This document shows positions 47,417 to 59,672 of a stretch of DNA of 64,000 nt, piece by piece. Each line of letters begins with the position of its first letter. The first letter of the stretch is position 1. Below the pieces are notes generated by a model that saw only the letters and a list, made by a program, of their open reading frames with translations, was not told the origin of the DNA and did not search any database. Made by a program: the position numbers and the translations under genes. The DNA comes from Xylaria sp. FL1777. Its lineage: Eukaryota; Ascomycota; Sordariomycetes; Xylariales; Xylariaceae. The stretch is taken from positions 1 to 64,000 of the forward strand of contig MU400508.1 in the NCBI GenBank assembly GCA_022578965.1, in the 5' to 3' direction.

Positions 47417-49480
47417 CTAAGTAGATTCATGAGCGCTGCTCCTCTCCATCTCCTGTCTAGCAAGGTCTATAACATCCACCCAGCCAGGCGGCCGGCACTC
47501 CTCCCTCTTACACAGCTCCTCTGCATCAGACCCGAACTGTAAAAGAGCAGCCTCACTCGCCCACTCTCCCATCGCCATAAGCCCCACGGGGATTTTCCCT
47601 GGGGTCTCCGCCACGGCGACTGTACCTTTACCTGGTTGGCCTTCAGGCACCACGAAACCCGCAGGCACGCTGATACTTGGGACTCCGCAGAAATTCGCCA
47701 ACCAGACATAATACATCGTCTCCTGGGTACGGTCGCCATCACTGACGCCGTGTGTCAGCTCCGCGGCCGACCGGATCGGCCAGCCTTCGCACCGCGTCGT
47801 CGGCGTGACGATGACCATTCCTGGATAGGTGTGCCAGAGCCAGGAGAGATGCTGCATGAGTAGGTGACGTAGCTTCTGGGCTAGAGCGAGGTCCGTGGCG
47901 CGTGTAGTGCGTCCTAGGGCTAACATGATACGGATCGTGGGCGAGATACGGCTGTCAAATGGCGCGGACGTCGCTGCGTCCGTGAGCATTGTCAGGGCGT
48001 GCGCCTTCTGTCCTTCTTTTGGAAAAGGGATCTCTATTGGGACGACCTTGTAGTTCTTTTCGGTAGTAAGTCGCTGGATCAATTCACGGCAGAGTTTCTG
48101 AATTGCCGGCGAGGAGCGGCTGAACCAAGTCTCCGGGATACCGATTACTCTCGGCCGGTCGTCTCTATTATTTACTAAGGGTGACGGGATTGCATTACGG
48201 AACTCCGTAGTAGGATGCGGCTGGCTGACGACTGTAAATAAAGCGGCGAGAGAGCTGATATCGGCGGCTATAGGGCCTTGAACAGCGCAAGAGCTCGCAT
48301 GATTAACGGCTGGCTTGTATGACAAGCGGCCGTGTGTGGGTTTTAGACCGTAGACAGAGCAGAAAGACGACGGAATCCGTATGCTACCGCCACCATCACT
48401 GCCCATCGCGATAGGGACAAGGCCAACTGACACTGCATACGCGGAGCCCGAAGAGCTGCCACCCGTATAGTATTGTTGGTTATAGGGGTTGCGAGGAGTG
48501 CCAAACATGGGATTGGATCCAGATGAATCTATCTGTCTCAATGAACTGCAGCCGAGAGTAATTGACAATGAAATGCATTCTTACCCATGCCAAACTCGAC
48601 TAAGTTAACTTTGCCCATGATGATGGCGCCAGCCTCTTTTAGCTTTTCCACGGACCAGCTATCGACAATCTCCTTGACATGGCTCTCGTCGGTCGGCAAG
48701 ATGGCAGAACCGAGAGTTGTTGCGTAGCCCTCGACGTCATACTCATCCTTGATCGCGACTGGGATTCCATCGAGAGGGCTGAGTGGACGGCCCTCTTTGT
48801 AACGCAGTGTTGATGCTTTGGCGGCTTCGGTGACTAGATCAACTCGTACACTAATCCATGCTGTCGAATGCTTCCCGGGAGGCGAGGTATCTCGTCGAAT
48901 AAGAGGAAGTATAGAGTTTACAACAGCTAGAGGGGTAATTTCACGGGCAATAAAGAGGGATTGATAGTGTGCGATAGAGTATCGCACAGGGGCGGATTCA
49001 ATCAGGCTAGAAATAGACGCAGAGTTGGTTAAGGCCGGGACCGCTGTGGACACTGCGGACTCGGGTTGAGCATCATCTAGTGGGATCACCGTGGGGTCAA
49101 GTCGTGGCTCGATGTTCTCCAGAAATTCGCTGATGCGGGTCAATGAGCCGAATCCGGCGTTGCGCCAGATAAATTCTCGAAGAAAACCGAGGTGCTCCAG
49201 GCTAAATAAATAGGCATTGTGTTAATCGTTGGGCCGTAGTGCGTGGACGTTCACGATAGTCCCTGGAGGAAATGGGTTCGGGGACTTTACAGAAAGGCAG
49301 AAACTACAAGAACCCAGCCAGAAAGGATGGGATTCTGGTCTTCATTGTCATCAATGGGTACAGATGGTCTAGCTACAGTCAGTCGTCTAGAACGTCATAA
49401 CGGGACGATTTCAGCTCTTACCCGCGGATGGGTATTGGGTAAAGCAGAAAACGTTTCCGGGGAGCCGGCGAGCCTGCCAT
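47417..49480 (-). CDS. Amidase (amidase-signature family)
   Basis: Minus-strand exons 49480-49422, 49368-49291, 49201-48585 and 48528-47417 give 621 residues. The ATG at 49480 has a strong context (GCCATGG) and is the start that keeps phase through exon 2, whose product NEDQNPILSGWVLVVSAFL runs into LEHLGFLREFIWRNAGFG. Catalytic parts of the Ser-cisSer-Lys triad are visible: Lys197 in IPVAIKDEYDVEG, the GGSSSGSA motif at 274-281 and the nucleophile Ser300 in MGSDGGGSIRIP. The enzyme hydrolyses a carbon-nitrogen amide bond; the substrate is unknown. There is no signal peptide. A Zn2Cys6 regulator on the same strand begins 540 bp upstream of its start, so they may form a small functional pair. 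The first exon is the least certain. Confidence 0.88.
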
Positions 49481-50022
49481 GGCGGGCAAGTGGCATGAAA
49501 TATTGTGCCGGGTCGTGAAAAAAAGGCCAGGCGAACTACTGAGTCCGGAAAGTAGCTTGTTAAGTGCGCGTTGAGAGAGGATTTACGAAAGGTAGAAGAC
49601 CAAGTTTATAATAGGATGTAAGATGCCCGGGCGGCCGGCCGCTTGGCACTCCGACCCCGTAAGCTGGGAAAGTGAGTGCCTAATACAATGGGCCTTGCAT
49701 ATTTCAGGTACGAAGACCTTCGCTAAAGAGTATGAATACCCCTGCCAAGACTCCCGCTGACACACACACCATAGCTGACGTATGTTGTCGACTTGATTGG
49801 GAAACCGGATCCAGCATTCAGCACAGAAACAATGAAAGTATTATTTCGTTGGTCACCATATTCGATCAATAGTTTTACAGGTCATCGCCTCATAGAGTTT
49901 CTCGAGCTTGCGGAAAAACTTTATTTGGGACAACTCTCGAATTGGGGGTCGAGGCGCACTACAACACGGGGGTATGTAAAGTAGAGAGAGTGGGCACGGC
50001 TCTTGAACTACGCCGGGGGATA
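49481..50022. other. Spacer between amidase and Zn2Cys6 regulator
   Basis: 542 bp that should hold the amidase promoter and the 3' UTR of the regulator. A GGCCGGCCGC palindromic string lies near 49633. No gene is supported. Confidence 0.4.
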
Positions 50023-51782
50023 TTATGCCCAAGAAGGCTGACGAATGAACTCGGATCGGATAAAAATACGGTCATCGTGGGTTCGCATGAAAAAGCCCGC
50101 CAGTCTAACGATCATCTCCTTTCCATCCTCCATTTGCACAAGTGGCTTGGGCTCAGTCGTAACATCTCGTATCCTCATCTCATCCGGAGGAAGGCCGGGG
50201 CAGGAAGGCTCGCCGGATAATTGCCCATCATCAGTTAGAATTGCGCCGTGCTCGATTTCAATGACGCGCTTCGCCGAGGTGAACATCATAACCATCTCCC
50301 ACAAGTTCTCCTTAGCCGCGCTTAAACGCTTCATCAACGACAACGCTAGCAGCCTTGTCTTGAGGCAGCGACATTTCGCCGCGACGAAGAAGAGTAACGG
50401 TATGAAGCCCATTTCAAAAGTAAATTTGACGGCCCTGGCGCAGTAGTCAGAAGATTCGATTGCGGCGGCTGAATTGACTATCGAACGGAAAATCTCAAGG
50501 TGCGCGTCGTACGCAGTTTCGTGGAACTCGAAGGGCGTCTCTACCCATACGCGACAAATCTGATATCGCATGAACATGGTGCATCGACAGATACCAGCCA
50601 ACTTCGGCCCGGGTGATGTGGACACCAGTTGCGCAAAACTTGAATGCCACTTATCAAGCAGGGTTCGAGTAAGATCTCGCTCAGCGATCAAATCAGGAGA
50701 AACAGCCTGATGTATCATATTGCCGAGACGGTAACCGTCACTACATCGGATCAAACGAACAGTACGACCAACAATCCCATCGAGGTAGAACTGCGCATCT
50801 CTAAGGGTGGAAAAGGGAGGTATGGTATCGTCTAGACAGTGTAGATTAGGTTGTGAGCAGTCGATAACGTGGAAAAACGAAGGCAATAGGCTCAGGCGCC
50901 GGAATATGGGAGATAAATACTCCCTAGCCCACGGGAAGGACTCTTCTACCCTCTTTAGAATGGAGATACCATGCTGGCTATGCTCAGTTGCGGCGTCTTG
51001 GTTGCCGCGAAGGAATTCGATACAGACGAAGAGAATGCAGACCAGCAAGACCAAAGACTCGTTTTTCATAGTCTTGAGATGTTGAATAGCTGCGTTGTAA
51101 TGGGAGAGGACCAGGTTCTCGTCAGGCAGCGGGAGGGTCATGTCCTGTTGACGATAGACTTGCTCATAAAGTGAAGCGACAGCTACTACGGAATGCCGCA
51201 CAGCCGGCTCCATTTGGCTGAACTGGAAAACGAGATGGGTCCAAAAATAGGGGTCTAGAGGACCAGACAAGACCGGGGCGGCAACCTCGACAAAGAACTG
51301 CAAGCAACGCCGCTCCGAAGCATTATGCACGTTGGCGAATAGGTGACGCGGCCGATGCCATGACAGTCCCGAAGACGTCGAGAGTGGTGCATAGCCGTCA
51401 CATTTGCGTCCCGTACTTGTACACTAGAAGGACAAATAACACAAATTGGTCAGTGAGGATCATTGATATTTCTCGTCGTCACAAGTGGTTTGATACGATG
51501 GTCCAAGCGGGTTCATTGTTGAATGTAGGGGGGCCAGGGCTTGAATCTATTTCACCGGGTTGATTCGGGTTGGGAGATTTAAGCTAGTACTCACACGTTT
51601 ACAGGATGGCTTTTCTTCATCGCATTTCACCTTTCGGACTCTGGAGAACCGGCAAATGGTTTCATCAGCCAAGAGAACAAACGCGCAGGAGGGCTGCTGG
51701 AAGGAGATGGGTGGGATATGGGATAACCCAACTTGCAGGTTAGACAGCCTGTTCGGACTTTGACACTGCCTTTACGAGGCAT
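50023..51782 (-). CDS. Zn2Cys6 transcription factor with fungal-specific regulatory domain
   Basis: Minus-strand exons 51782-51733, 51640-51595 and 51423-50023 give 498 residues. Only after splicing does the complete zinc cluster appear at residues 13-40: CLTCKVRKVKCDEEKPSC then KRCTSTGRKC, spacing C-x2-C-x6-C-x6-C-x2-C-x6-C. This is strong proof of both small exons. The cluster is followed by DGYAPL, as in many members. The rest, from about residue 70, is a helical fungal transcription-factor domain (EPAVRHSVVAVASLYEQV, ALSLMKRLSAAKENLWEM, PLLFFVAAKCR). It acts in the nucleus and binds CGG-type sites by family. The neighbouring amidase is a candidate target (inference). Confidence 0.92.
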
Positions 51783-52910
51783 GAGGACTGCAGGCTTTCT
51801 TGGGTAGATAGACAGATGGGTAGGAAATGAGGACGATCACTGGAGACAATGCGACAGAGCCAATGAGGGCGGATAGTGTTGAATAGAGTTGGTCAATTTT
51901 GCGCGAAGAGGTAGCTGAATTGGGAATTGAAGCGTAACAGAACTAATAGTTATGCTACACTACTTCTCCAATAATTTTATAAAATCATACAATTTTCGTT
52001 CGAGTAATCAAGCCACGATCCCTTTCTTTTACCTTACCGTATTCAATACGCTCGGAAATAGAACTCGAGGATTTGGAAACAAAACCAGTCTCCTATCAAG
52101 GCAAGACGATGCAGGGCAGTGCAAGGTGACTAAGCTTTATTAGTGGGGCTAAGTCCGACCAGACCAATCAAGTCGTTCATAGCAGTGCCCATAACTATTC
52201 CTGAAGGCACAGCGCTCGAGATCCTTCTTGTCTGATAATGCCAGCAACAAAACCATATCATCTTTTCTCTACTCGTTGTAATCAGGCATTGGGTTGGACT
52301 TCCTTCTCTACTTTACAGGAAATAATTTGAATTTTAGCGAGCAGCCGTCTAGCATGACCGAACTACCACTAGGTGGCATCTCCCAAATCCCATCACCGTC
52401 AGACCGAACCGCCCCCTGACTCTGACCGCCATAATTTCGTTCACCTTAAAGGCTTACTTACAAGCAGGGTATGAGCTGTTCAACAAACTGCTGTTGTGCA
52501 GGTTCCCGTTCATGCCTGTCATTGTCTTGGCGATCAATTCCTACCGAAGCCCTTCACCATCGCATTCGCCAATAAGCGGTGAGCTGAATAGTCAATGCTT
52601 ATATGACTACGAAACTACGACAATATAGTATGGCACAGGCAAAGAAACATTGCCGTTGGGATATGATACAGACAAAGGGATCATCACCGTTCATTAGGAC
52701 CGTCGCATACTGTAGACTAAGTATAAACTTAAACAAACAAGCGTCTCGGTATTTCTTTTTCTTGGCTCACGTCAACAACCGTCTTCACCCGCTCAAGTCC
52801 GCCAATCTATTTCTCGTTATAGCGACCCTGGCCCGCTGGTTCCATCACGATCTCAACTGGCATGTAATCCGCCGCCATGAACGCAGAGCCTGCATCAAAC
52901 AACCGTGGCA
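51783..52910. other. 1.1-kb intergenic region
   Basis: Promoter of the Zn2Cys6 gene at the left. No gene is seen; small frames at 51952-52143 and 52603-52914 have no supporting features. Confidence 0.4.
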
Positions 52911-53485
52911 TTAGTCCATGAGTGTCGATGCATATTGGCCATAGGGGGAAGGGGATAACTTGCCATCTGCCCATTTCACGCTCCAGCTGTCCTTACCACT
53001 CGGAAACGCAACCCATCTACCCTCACCATCGTTGGTTAGCATGCCACCTGAGATCCTGAACGCGTCCCATTCGGTAACTAGACCGTTTGTAGGCTTCGCG
53101 CCAGAAGGATTGGCCATGTCGGTGAGGGTCATGAGGCCATCCGATCCAACAAGAGCAAGAGCATGGTCAACGATGCCAACAGGATATGTGTGGAGCTGGC
53201 TGCAACCCGCCTTCTGACTGCTTGTTTGGTAGACTCTGATGGGGGAGATATCATCGCTATCGTAGACGCCTAGGGTAGAAGCATTCGATGACAGATAGCG
53301 GTCATCGAGTTCATTCACGGAACTGAGCACAGCTGTTAGGGACCTCAGTGACTTTGAGGGCATCCCAAGGTATGGCACGCTTACGAGCTAACTTTGAGCT
53401 TGTAGAGGTCTAGCCCATCGGTGGGGGCAGCCTCGACGCTGCTGGCAATGAAGCCAAGGGAGAGGATGGCGGTAGCCCACTTCAT
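52911..53485 (-). CDS. Small secreted protein of unknown function
   Basis: Minus-strand exons 53485-53385 and 53322-52911 (donor GTAAGC, acceptor CTCAG) give 170 residues. The signal peptide is MKWATAILSLGFIASSVEA, cut before APTDG. The mature part has two Trp-rich strands (GRWVAFPSGKDSWSVKWADG) and a single Cys (KAGCSQLH), and is probably a compact beta fold. Size and secretion fit a wall-associated or effector-like protein, but no family was recognised. Another donor (GTTAGC, 11 bases earlier) does not keep phase, so the GTAAGC model is preferred. Confidence 0.78.
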
Positions 53486-55959
53486 CTTGATAGGTTAGGT
53501 AGAAAAGGGGTGATAGGAGAGAATAGGCTTGTTCTATGCTGCTTTGTATGAGGTCAGGTGAGATTGAAATTATATGTTGAGGATGGTTGACGGAACCCAG
53601 GATGAAGAAACCGACGAGAACAAAGAGAGGCTATTTATGCTCGGCGGGAGGCAACTTGCCTCCCTGTGAAACGAGGCGATTGCCCTTCCAGCGTAACCAG
53701 GTCAACATTAGTCTGATGGAAAGCGTTCCATTCATCAGTCCATGCTGCAGAGAAGATGGGGCAGCGGCGAAATTGGGTTATTCCCTTTCTTGCCTGTACT
53801 CAGAATGGTAGGTAGGGTTGCAGATTAAACCTGGGAAGCTCTTGTCCTGTGAAGCACATCAATGACGGCATGCAGCGCCGCATTGGCAAGGGGATCGATC
53901 TAGAGACGGAACAAAGCAGAAGACAGACCTTTGCCTTCAAGAATGCCAAGGTGAGAGAGCATCATTCCTATGACAGAGCCCAGGGCGGGCAATACGAGGA
54001 GTACATGGGTTGTAAACTATCTTTTAGATTGGTGCTACTTGTGAGTACCACGCATCCTTCTCCTGTCACCCCTTCATCGTAAGACTTATACCAATACCAG
54101 GAGACGCTCGAAATGACGACTGAGACTGCTGGGTATCACTTGTGGTCGCTCAGGACTGCCTGAAGCAAGGGACACCTGGCATGTCTTCTCAGGCCCGAGC
54201 CTACGAGTTGTTTGAATCCCCGAGGTAGCACTGAGAAGAAGACACTTTGGCCTGAATGAAAACTCTTCCGAAATGAACCTCTCCCAATTGCGAAGACTCG
54301 TCGAGGCGAAATATGTAGTATAGGTAGGTGAGATTGGATTCTGCTGCTGCGGTCAATCAAAACCTGGAAGGGTAGGCAATATATACAGTTGCTAATTTTA
54401 GTGATCTCAGGCCCCCGCCAGGCTCTTGGCTCATCTGAGGGGAAGCCTGGCCATCGCTAGAATCTTGAGGTCGTGGGGTGATTTAGCGGGATCGGCCGCT
54501 GAAATTCCCCTAAAGGACCGCGTTGGGCAGGCCCTGGAGGCACATGTACCGCGACCAGCAGGCTAAACTCAACAACAGCCTGCCAAGATCACTCTTCCGT
54601 CGTCCATACTTCTGGAAACAACAAACAACAAATATAACTACCTAGTATGACTACCATTCCCGGTATGGTGATATTTTGCTCCGATGGTAACCATCATACA
54701 TTGAAGATCATGAATATGTTTGTCATACATGTCGAGTGCGTTAGCGAAGTAACTAGTAAGTAGTTGAGCCCGGTCTATTTACCAAGCCTCCATTCGTTTG
54801 CGACTCTTGATATACCTATGAACCGCGAGAGACGGGCAGCTGCATTGTTCCGTTCGTAAAATATCAACTACCATGTGTTTCGCTTCTTTCTCCTTCTTTT
54901 TTGTTTCTCTAATCTATCTCTTCCACACTTACATCAGTACAATGCTGGAGATGCTAATTATAGGTACCTAGGTAGATAAGGGAACGTAAACGATGTGTCA
55001 ATAATAACTATGATATCTTTACCTTGTCGCTTTCTCTCAGCGCCCAGTTGATGACTATCTTCTTGACTGCCATCATAATCAACGCAGACTAGGGATAAAC
55101 TTGGAGTCCTTATGCAGGTATATAAGGGCTGAATCTTCTCGCTTAAAACAAGGCTTATAATAACCTTGCTCTCTGAGCTGTTCACTGAGTAGCTACTTGG
55201 TGAAATTTGGTTCAGGCTTCGACGTCAGAACAGATAATCGCGCATCTCGCTCACTAAGGAAATGCCCAGCTTTTCAAGAAATTAAGAGAAAACTGAAAAC
55301 TGAATTGATTCTGACGAGGGGAATATATTCGAAACCCACTTTAGTGACCGGCATTAACGCGTGGCCGCCGAGTCGAGCTGAAGGTTGAAGTGAGCTGCAT
55401 CTTCTAAAGTTGTTATTTATATCCTAGATCTTATTCTCGCATTCCCACCCGAGCCTTTAGCTTTACACGGGCAGCATTGTAGGAGATTCAACGGCAGCTA
55501 TACTTTGCAAGATTCCGGAACTAGCCAGCAAGCCAGCACTAATAAGGGAGCGATACGATGTGTACATATATGCCACTTGAATCACCCTCCCTGGCTTGTA
55601 ACCGAGAGCTTTCATATATCTCGTTGTGTGACGATGCAGGGTCTCACCAGATACCATTCGATTGACCGCCAGCCATGAAACCTCAAACATAGCGTGCCTA
55701 GATAGTATCTAGAGGAGGGACACGTTACAATAAGTTTCGAATGTACACAGGACTGCTTCATTTTCCGGCCGCATATCCAGAGCCTATTCTTTTCTAAGAG
55801 CATGAGCGGGCATTCTAGTACACAGGAAGCTCCAATCAAGCCCTAAATCCGCCAGCTACCTAGAGACATCGAGGGTGTATCGATTACTTTACTATATTCC
55901 ACCAACTGTGCTAGCCTCTTGGCTCTAGAGAGCGTTCATCGAGGGACAACTTCGCCAAG
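53486..55959. other. 2.5-kb intergenic region
   Basis: No gene is supported. Short frames at 53587-53811, 53849-54082 and 55463-55839 lack starts in context, splice partners or recognisable motifs. One TAGGTACCTAGGTAGATAAG-type motif occurs at 54961-54980. Confidence 0.4.
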
Positions 55960-56637
55960 ATGGATACAGCCGATCAGATCATGTACACAGGGTGTTGGGT
56001 GATACTCATGCTGTATATCGTTAGCACCGTCCTCGTTTTCGCCCGACAAAGTTGCATTGGTTGTGCAGTATCCTTTCTATCTTCATGCCTTCTCTGGCTC
56101 GATATGTTCCTGTTCAACGCCTGGTTCTTCTTCCCCGCATTCGTGTACCACACACGAGAAATTGATCTACACGTCGGCAGCACCGTTAGCCTCCTTCAAG
56201 TCATATTTACTAGCGAAGCGGCAAAGGATGTTTATCTGATGCTGCTTGGATCATGTGAGTATACCTTAAATCCCTCCTCCGGGTTCGGCACACGTCCTAC
56301 TATGTATCATACATGAGTTGTCTGTCGTCGAACCTATTGGCTCTGTTGTTAACGCATACATGTATCTAAGTCCATCTGAATAGATACTAACCCTTACTGT
56401 ACAGTCGGAAGTTGTTTGGCCGTATTCAATGCCGCTAGCATGCTACAGACCGAAGAATGCATAGCTATGAGTCGGAGTGAGCACGGGAGACTGTCGGGAT
56501 ATTTTATTGAATCGGCCTACCAAATATGCGATTACCTAGACATCGGAAACGACGACGCGATCACGTTGCCCATCGCCAATCCAACATTTATATATCATGA
56601 CAAGAAGGGTATTTGGATAATGGTGCCTTTGTCATGA
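55960..56637 (+). CDS. Small multi-pass membrane protein, hypothetical
   Basis: Exons 55960-56254 and 56405-56637 (donor GTGAGT, acceptor GTACAG) give 175 residues. Three hydrophobic stretches are visible: GCWVILMLYIVSTVLVF, CAVSFLSSCLLWLDMFLF followed by AWFFFPAFVY, and LMLLGSFGSCLAVFNAASM. The rest is polar. No family is recognised. The intron joins LLGS to FGSCLAVF in phase, which supports a real gene, but the sequence alone cannot show that it is expressed. Confidence 0.6.
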
Positions 56638-56977
56638 GTTTATAATGTGCCAACGGATATATACTATTACCAATGATCACCTCCCCATCCTCAAGGTCTT
56701 TTTCCGAGAATCAATCTGACGAAGCAAGACGCGGGGGTCCGACCGAGACGGCTTCGACCCTTGAAACAAAAACATAATACTTAACAAGCATATGGGTTGC
56801 TAAACAGATCTGTCATATCATATAGAAATAGATTCATTGTTAGACTAGCAATATAATCATGATATCCTTCACTCACGCCTGGCAATATGTACTCGTTATA
56901 ATCTGCGTCTAACCGAAGATCTTCTTACAATTTGCTTCCTCTACTAGCGGCTATTGAGACTTAGATCGGAAGAAAAG
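56638..56977. other. Convergent 3' spacer
   Basis: 340 bp between two convergent stops, AT-rich. No gene is seen. Confidence 0.4.
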
Positions 56978-58591
56978 CTAAATCGTATACCGATCTGTAT
57001 GATGTGATACGGGTCGGTAGATGAAGTAATCAAATCTGGCAGGTAATGCGGTTCCATTCAAGTCAGAACAAGCAACACCTACAAACGCCCCCGTGAAACT
57101 CCCGTGCACCTGATGTCCACCACATTCGTCAGAGAGTATAGACTCATCAAACACAGGCCCGATCTTCTGCAGCTCCTGGTCGCTCTCAAGAGCGTACCAG
57201 AATTGCAGGTCTCGACCACGGACGGTGACAGCCAGCCTTACCTTCCCCTCGTTGGGGATCTTCCTGGGCTCAGCAAAGGGGAGTTTGAGCTTCCCAAGCG
57301 GCCATGACGCTTCGGACGCCATTATGAGAAGCTCGCGTTGTCCGTCCGAGTGCGCCGTCACCGTCAGATAGAAAAAGTTATAGCGGCTATAGTAGGCCGT
57401 GAGCCCGGCGAACTGCCGCTCGTCTTCGGGCGAAAAGTCCACGACGGTCTCGGCGTCGTAGGAGAAGTGCTCCTGGCGTCGGGCTACTAGTGACTGCTCG
57501 AACCACGAGCCGATGGACTCGCGCCCGAATAGAGTGAGCTTGCCACCCTCGAGTGCGAATATGCGGTCGGTCTCTGGCGTTCGGAGCCATTGGAAGTCCT
57601 TGTGCAGTTCGTCGGCAAATGCATATTTCTTTTCGGCCCAGTACTGCTGCTCATCCCGCGCGCCGGGCAAATCTACGTCAAGTGATGGGATAGGGCCATT
57701 TTTGACGTATAACCAGTCGTCCTGCCAATATGCCTCTTGGATCGCTGTCTCACGGCCTAGCACGCAGCGGCGCTCCTGAGTGATCGGACGACCGGTCAGG
57801 TGAACCAAATACGTCTTTCCCTCTGGTGTCTCGACTATGTCACCATGGCCGGCTCTCTGCAGGGCGGCAAGCGGGTGATCTTTCGAGGACAAAATATGTT
57901 GGTGTGGGTGCACGGTGTAAGGGCCCCAGACGTCACGAGAGCGGGCAAGCGTGCACGCATGGTGATATCCTGTACCTCCCTCTGCCGTGAGCAGATAATA
58001 CCAACCGTTCCTCTTGTATAGGTGAGGACCCTCTACCAAGTCCAGGTCTGTGCCATAGAATATGTTTTTTCTCGGCCCGACGAGTTTCCCAGCGGCGGGG
58101 TCAAATTCCTGCAGCACGATACCAGCAAATGTCCGGGGCCGGCCACGGTGATCTGCCAGCATGTTGACGAACCACTTCCTACCATCGTCGTCATGAAATA
58201 GAGACGGGTCGAAGCCCGAGGAATTAGCAAAGACGGGGTCTGACCAGGGGCCCTCTATAGTGGGAGAGGAAACAATATAGTTGTGGGTATCTTTGAAGGA
58301 GCCATCCTTGCGCTTCACGTCGGTATACACGAGCCAGAACTTCTCGCCATCGTGAGTTAAACAGGGGGCCCAGACACCGCAGCTGTCGGGATCCCCACGC
58401 ATATCTAGCTGGCTCTTCCGGTTGAGCGGGCGGGTGACCAGCGTCCAGTTCGCCAAGTCCCGGGAGTGGTGGATCTGGACTCCCGGGTACCACTCAAACG
58501 TCGACGTGGCGATATAGTAGTCCTCACCGACCCGGAGGATTGAGGGGTCGGGGTTAAATCCCGGGAGGATGGGGTTTCTGACCAGCGGCAT
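56978..58591 (-). CDS. GH43 beta-xylosidase-like enzyme, intronless
   Basis: One uninterrupted minus-strand frame of 537 residues. It opens NPILPGFNPDPSILRVGEDY, the GH43 five-blade propeller start with the general base Asp15; GFDPSLF gives the modulating Asp128 and DLVEGPHLYKRNGWYYL the acid Glu187. The C-terminal 200 residues are the beta-sandwich of the XynB-type subfamily (RQFAGLTAYYSRYNFFYLTV). The expected activity is release of xylose from xylo-oligosaccharides. There is no signal peptide, so the enzyme is probably cytosolic and would act on imported oligosaccharides. Being intronless among intron-rich neighbours and resembling bacterial XynB enzymes, it could descend from a bacterial gene; this is inference. 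Confidence 0.92.
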   Translation of the reverse strand: MPLVRNPILPGFNPDPSILRVGEDYYIATSTFEWYPGVQIHHSRDLANWTLVTRPLNRKSQLDMRGDPDSCGVWAPCLTHDGEKFWLVYTDVKRKDGSFKDTHNYIVSSPTIEGPWSDPVFANSSGFDPSLFHDDDGRKWFVNMLADHRGRPRTFAGIVLQEFDPAAGKLVGPRKNIFYGTDLDLVEGPHLYKRNGWYYLLTAEGGTGYHHACTLARSRDVWGPYTVHPHQHILSSKDHPLAALQRAGHGDIVETPEGKTYLVHLTGRPITQERRCVLGRETAIQEAYWQDDWLYVKNGPIPSLDVDLPGARDEQQYWAEKKYAFADELHKDFQWLRTPETDRIFALEGGKLTLFGRESIGSWFEQSLVARRQEHFSYDAETVVDFSPEDERQFAGLTAYYSRYNFFYLTVTAHSDGQRELLIMASEASWPLGKLKLPFAEPRKIPNEGKVRLAVTVRGRDLQFWYALESDQELQKIGPVFDESILSDECGGHQVHGSFTGAFVGVACSDLNGTALPARFDYFIYRPVSHHTDRYTI

Positions 58592-59672
58592 GATGGGAAG
58601 CTTTGCAGGGTAGGAGCACGAATGGGGGCGGTAGCTATTTAGAGATTCAAGACGGAAGACGAGGATTACAAGCCGGATGTGATCGTGACATTAATTAAAA
58701 GGCTCCAGCTGGTCTTTAATACCCCTTAATACTCGAGGATAACGATTTCCACTTACAATCCGATCTTCATGGGGGGGCTTCAGCTATTGTCGTACATAGC
58801 CGTTGCCAAGATCCGTCACATCGCGGCGCATTTATCCGTAACAAACCCAATAGGCCCGACGCAGTGGAGAGGACCACTCCAGCATCGTTTAGCGCGTTAT
58901 AATATATCGGATCGTACACAAAGTATTAAGAGTCCTGAAAAGAAGTTTCTATTTTCGCCATTATGATGTTGCAAAAAGAGGTCAGTCAGGCTATAGCACT
59001 GAAACCTCCTTTTAGCATTGAATCGTTTGTAGTCGGATATCAATAGTCTCACGTGCTTTTTAGCTCAAGAACTGATGGGGTTGAAAGACTATTCGGTCGC
59101 TGCATTGATACAAATGCTTAGATATGTCCAAAATAGACTCTGTTCAAACAATCGCTCTGAAGTAGTTGAATTTGAATTCCCGAGCTGAACCAGTTCCTTT
59201 CTCATTGACGCTTCACCATAGGTGTACGAGCTTTTTTTAGGCCTCTTTCTTTCATCAATTCTGAACTGGAGCTGGTAGGAAGTGTGAGAGTGGAATGAAC
59301 TGCTTAGGTACTCAGTGACGATGTAGATCTACCCTATGAATATCGTCTGGAAAATTGGTCAGGCTGTCTCCTAGCAGAAAAGCATCGTGGAAATTTGTCA
59401 TGATTCAGTTTAAATGCCATTCTATTTGGTCAAGAGGATCACTTGCTAAGTACTCCTCATTGTAGCCTACTCATGAATTTCGGTTAAATCTTAGTTTAAT
59501 TTCAATATAGGAGACTTGCCATGTGAAATGTTGACATCTTCTAACCCACTCTACTCTACTTCAATACATCTTTAGAGCACCTAGCTATAGCTACCATAAG
59601 ATGGTCAAACCAATAAAAGCTTAAAAAAATCAGGCCGAAATACCGATATGATTTTCATGCTTTCCCCTTAGT
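58592..59672. other. Intergenic region
   Basis: Promoter of the GH43 gene plus AT-rich DNA. No gene is recognised. Confidence 0.4.

Noticed and set aside
55463..55839. Minus-strand small protein(s)
   Set aside because: Two overlapping frames of 75 codons with no shared phase, no signal and no family; not enough to call a gene.
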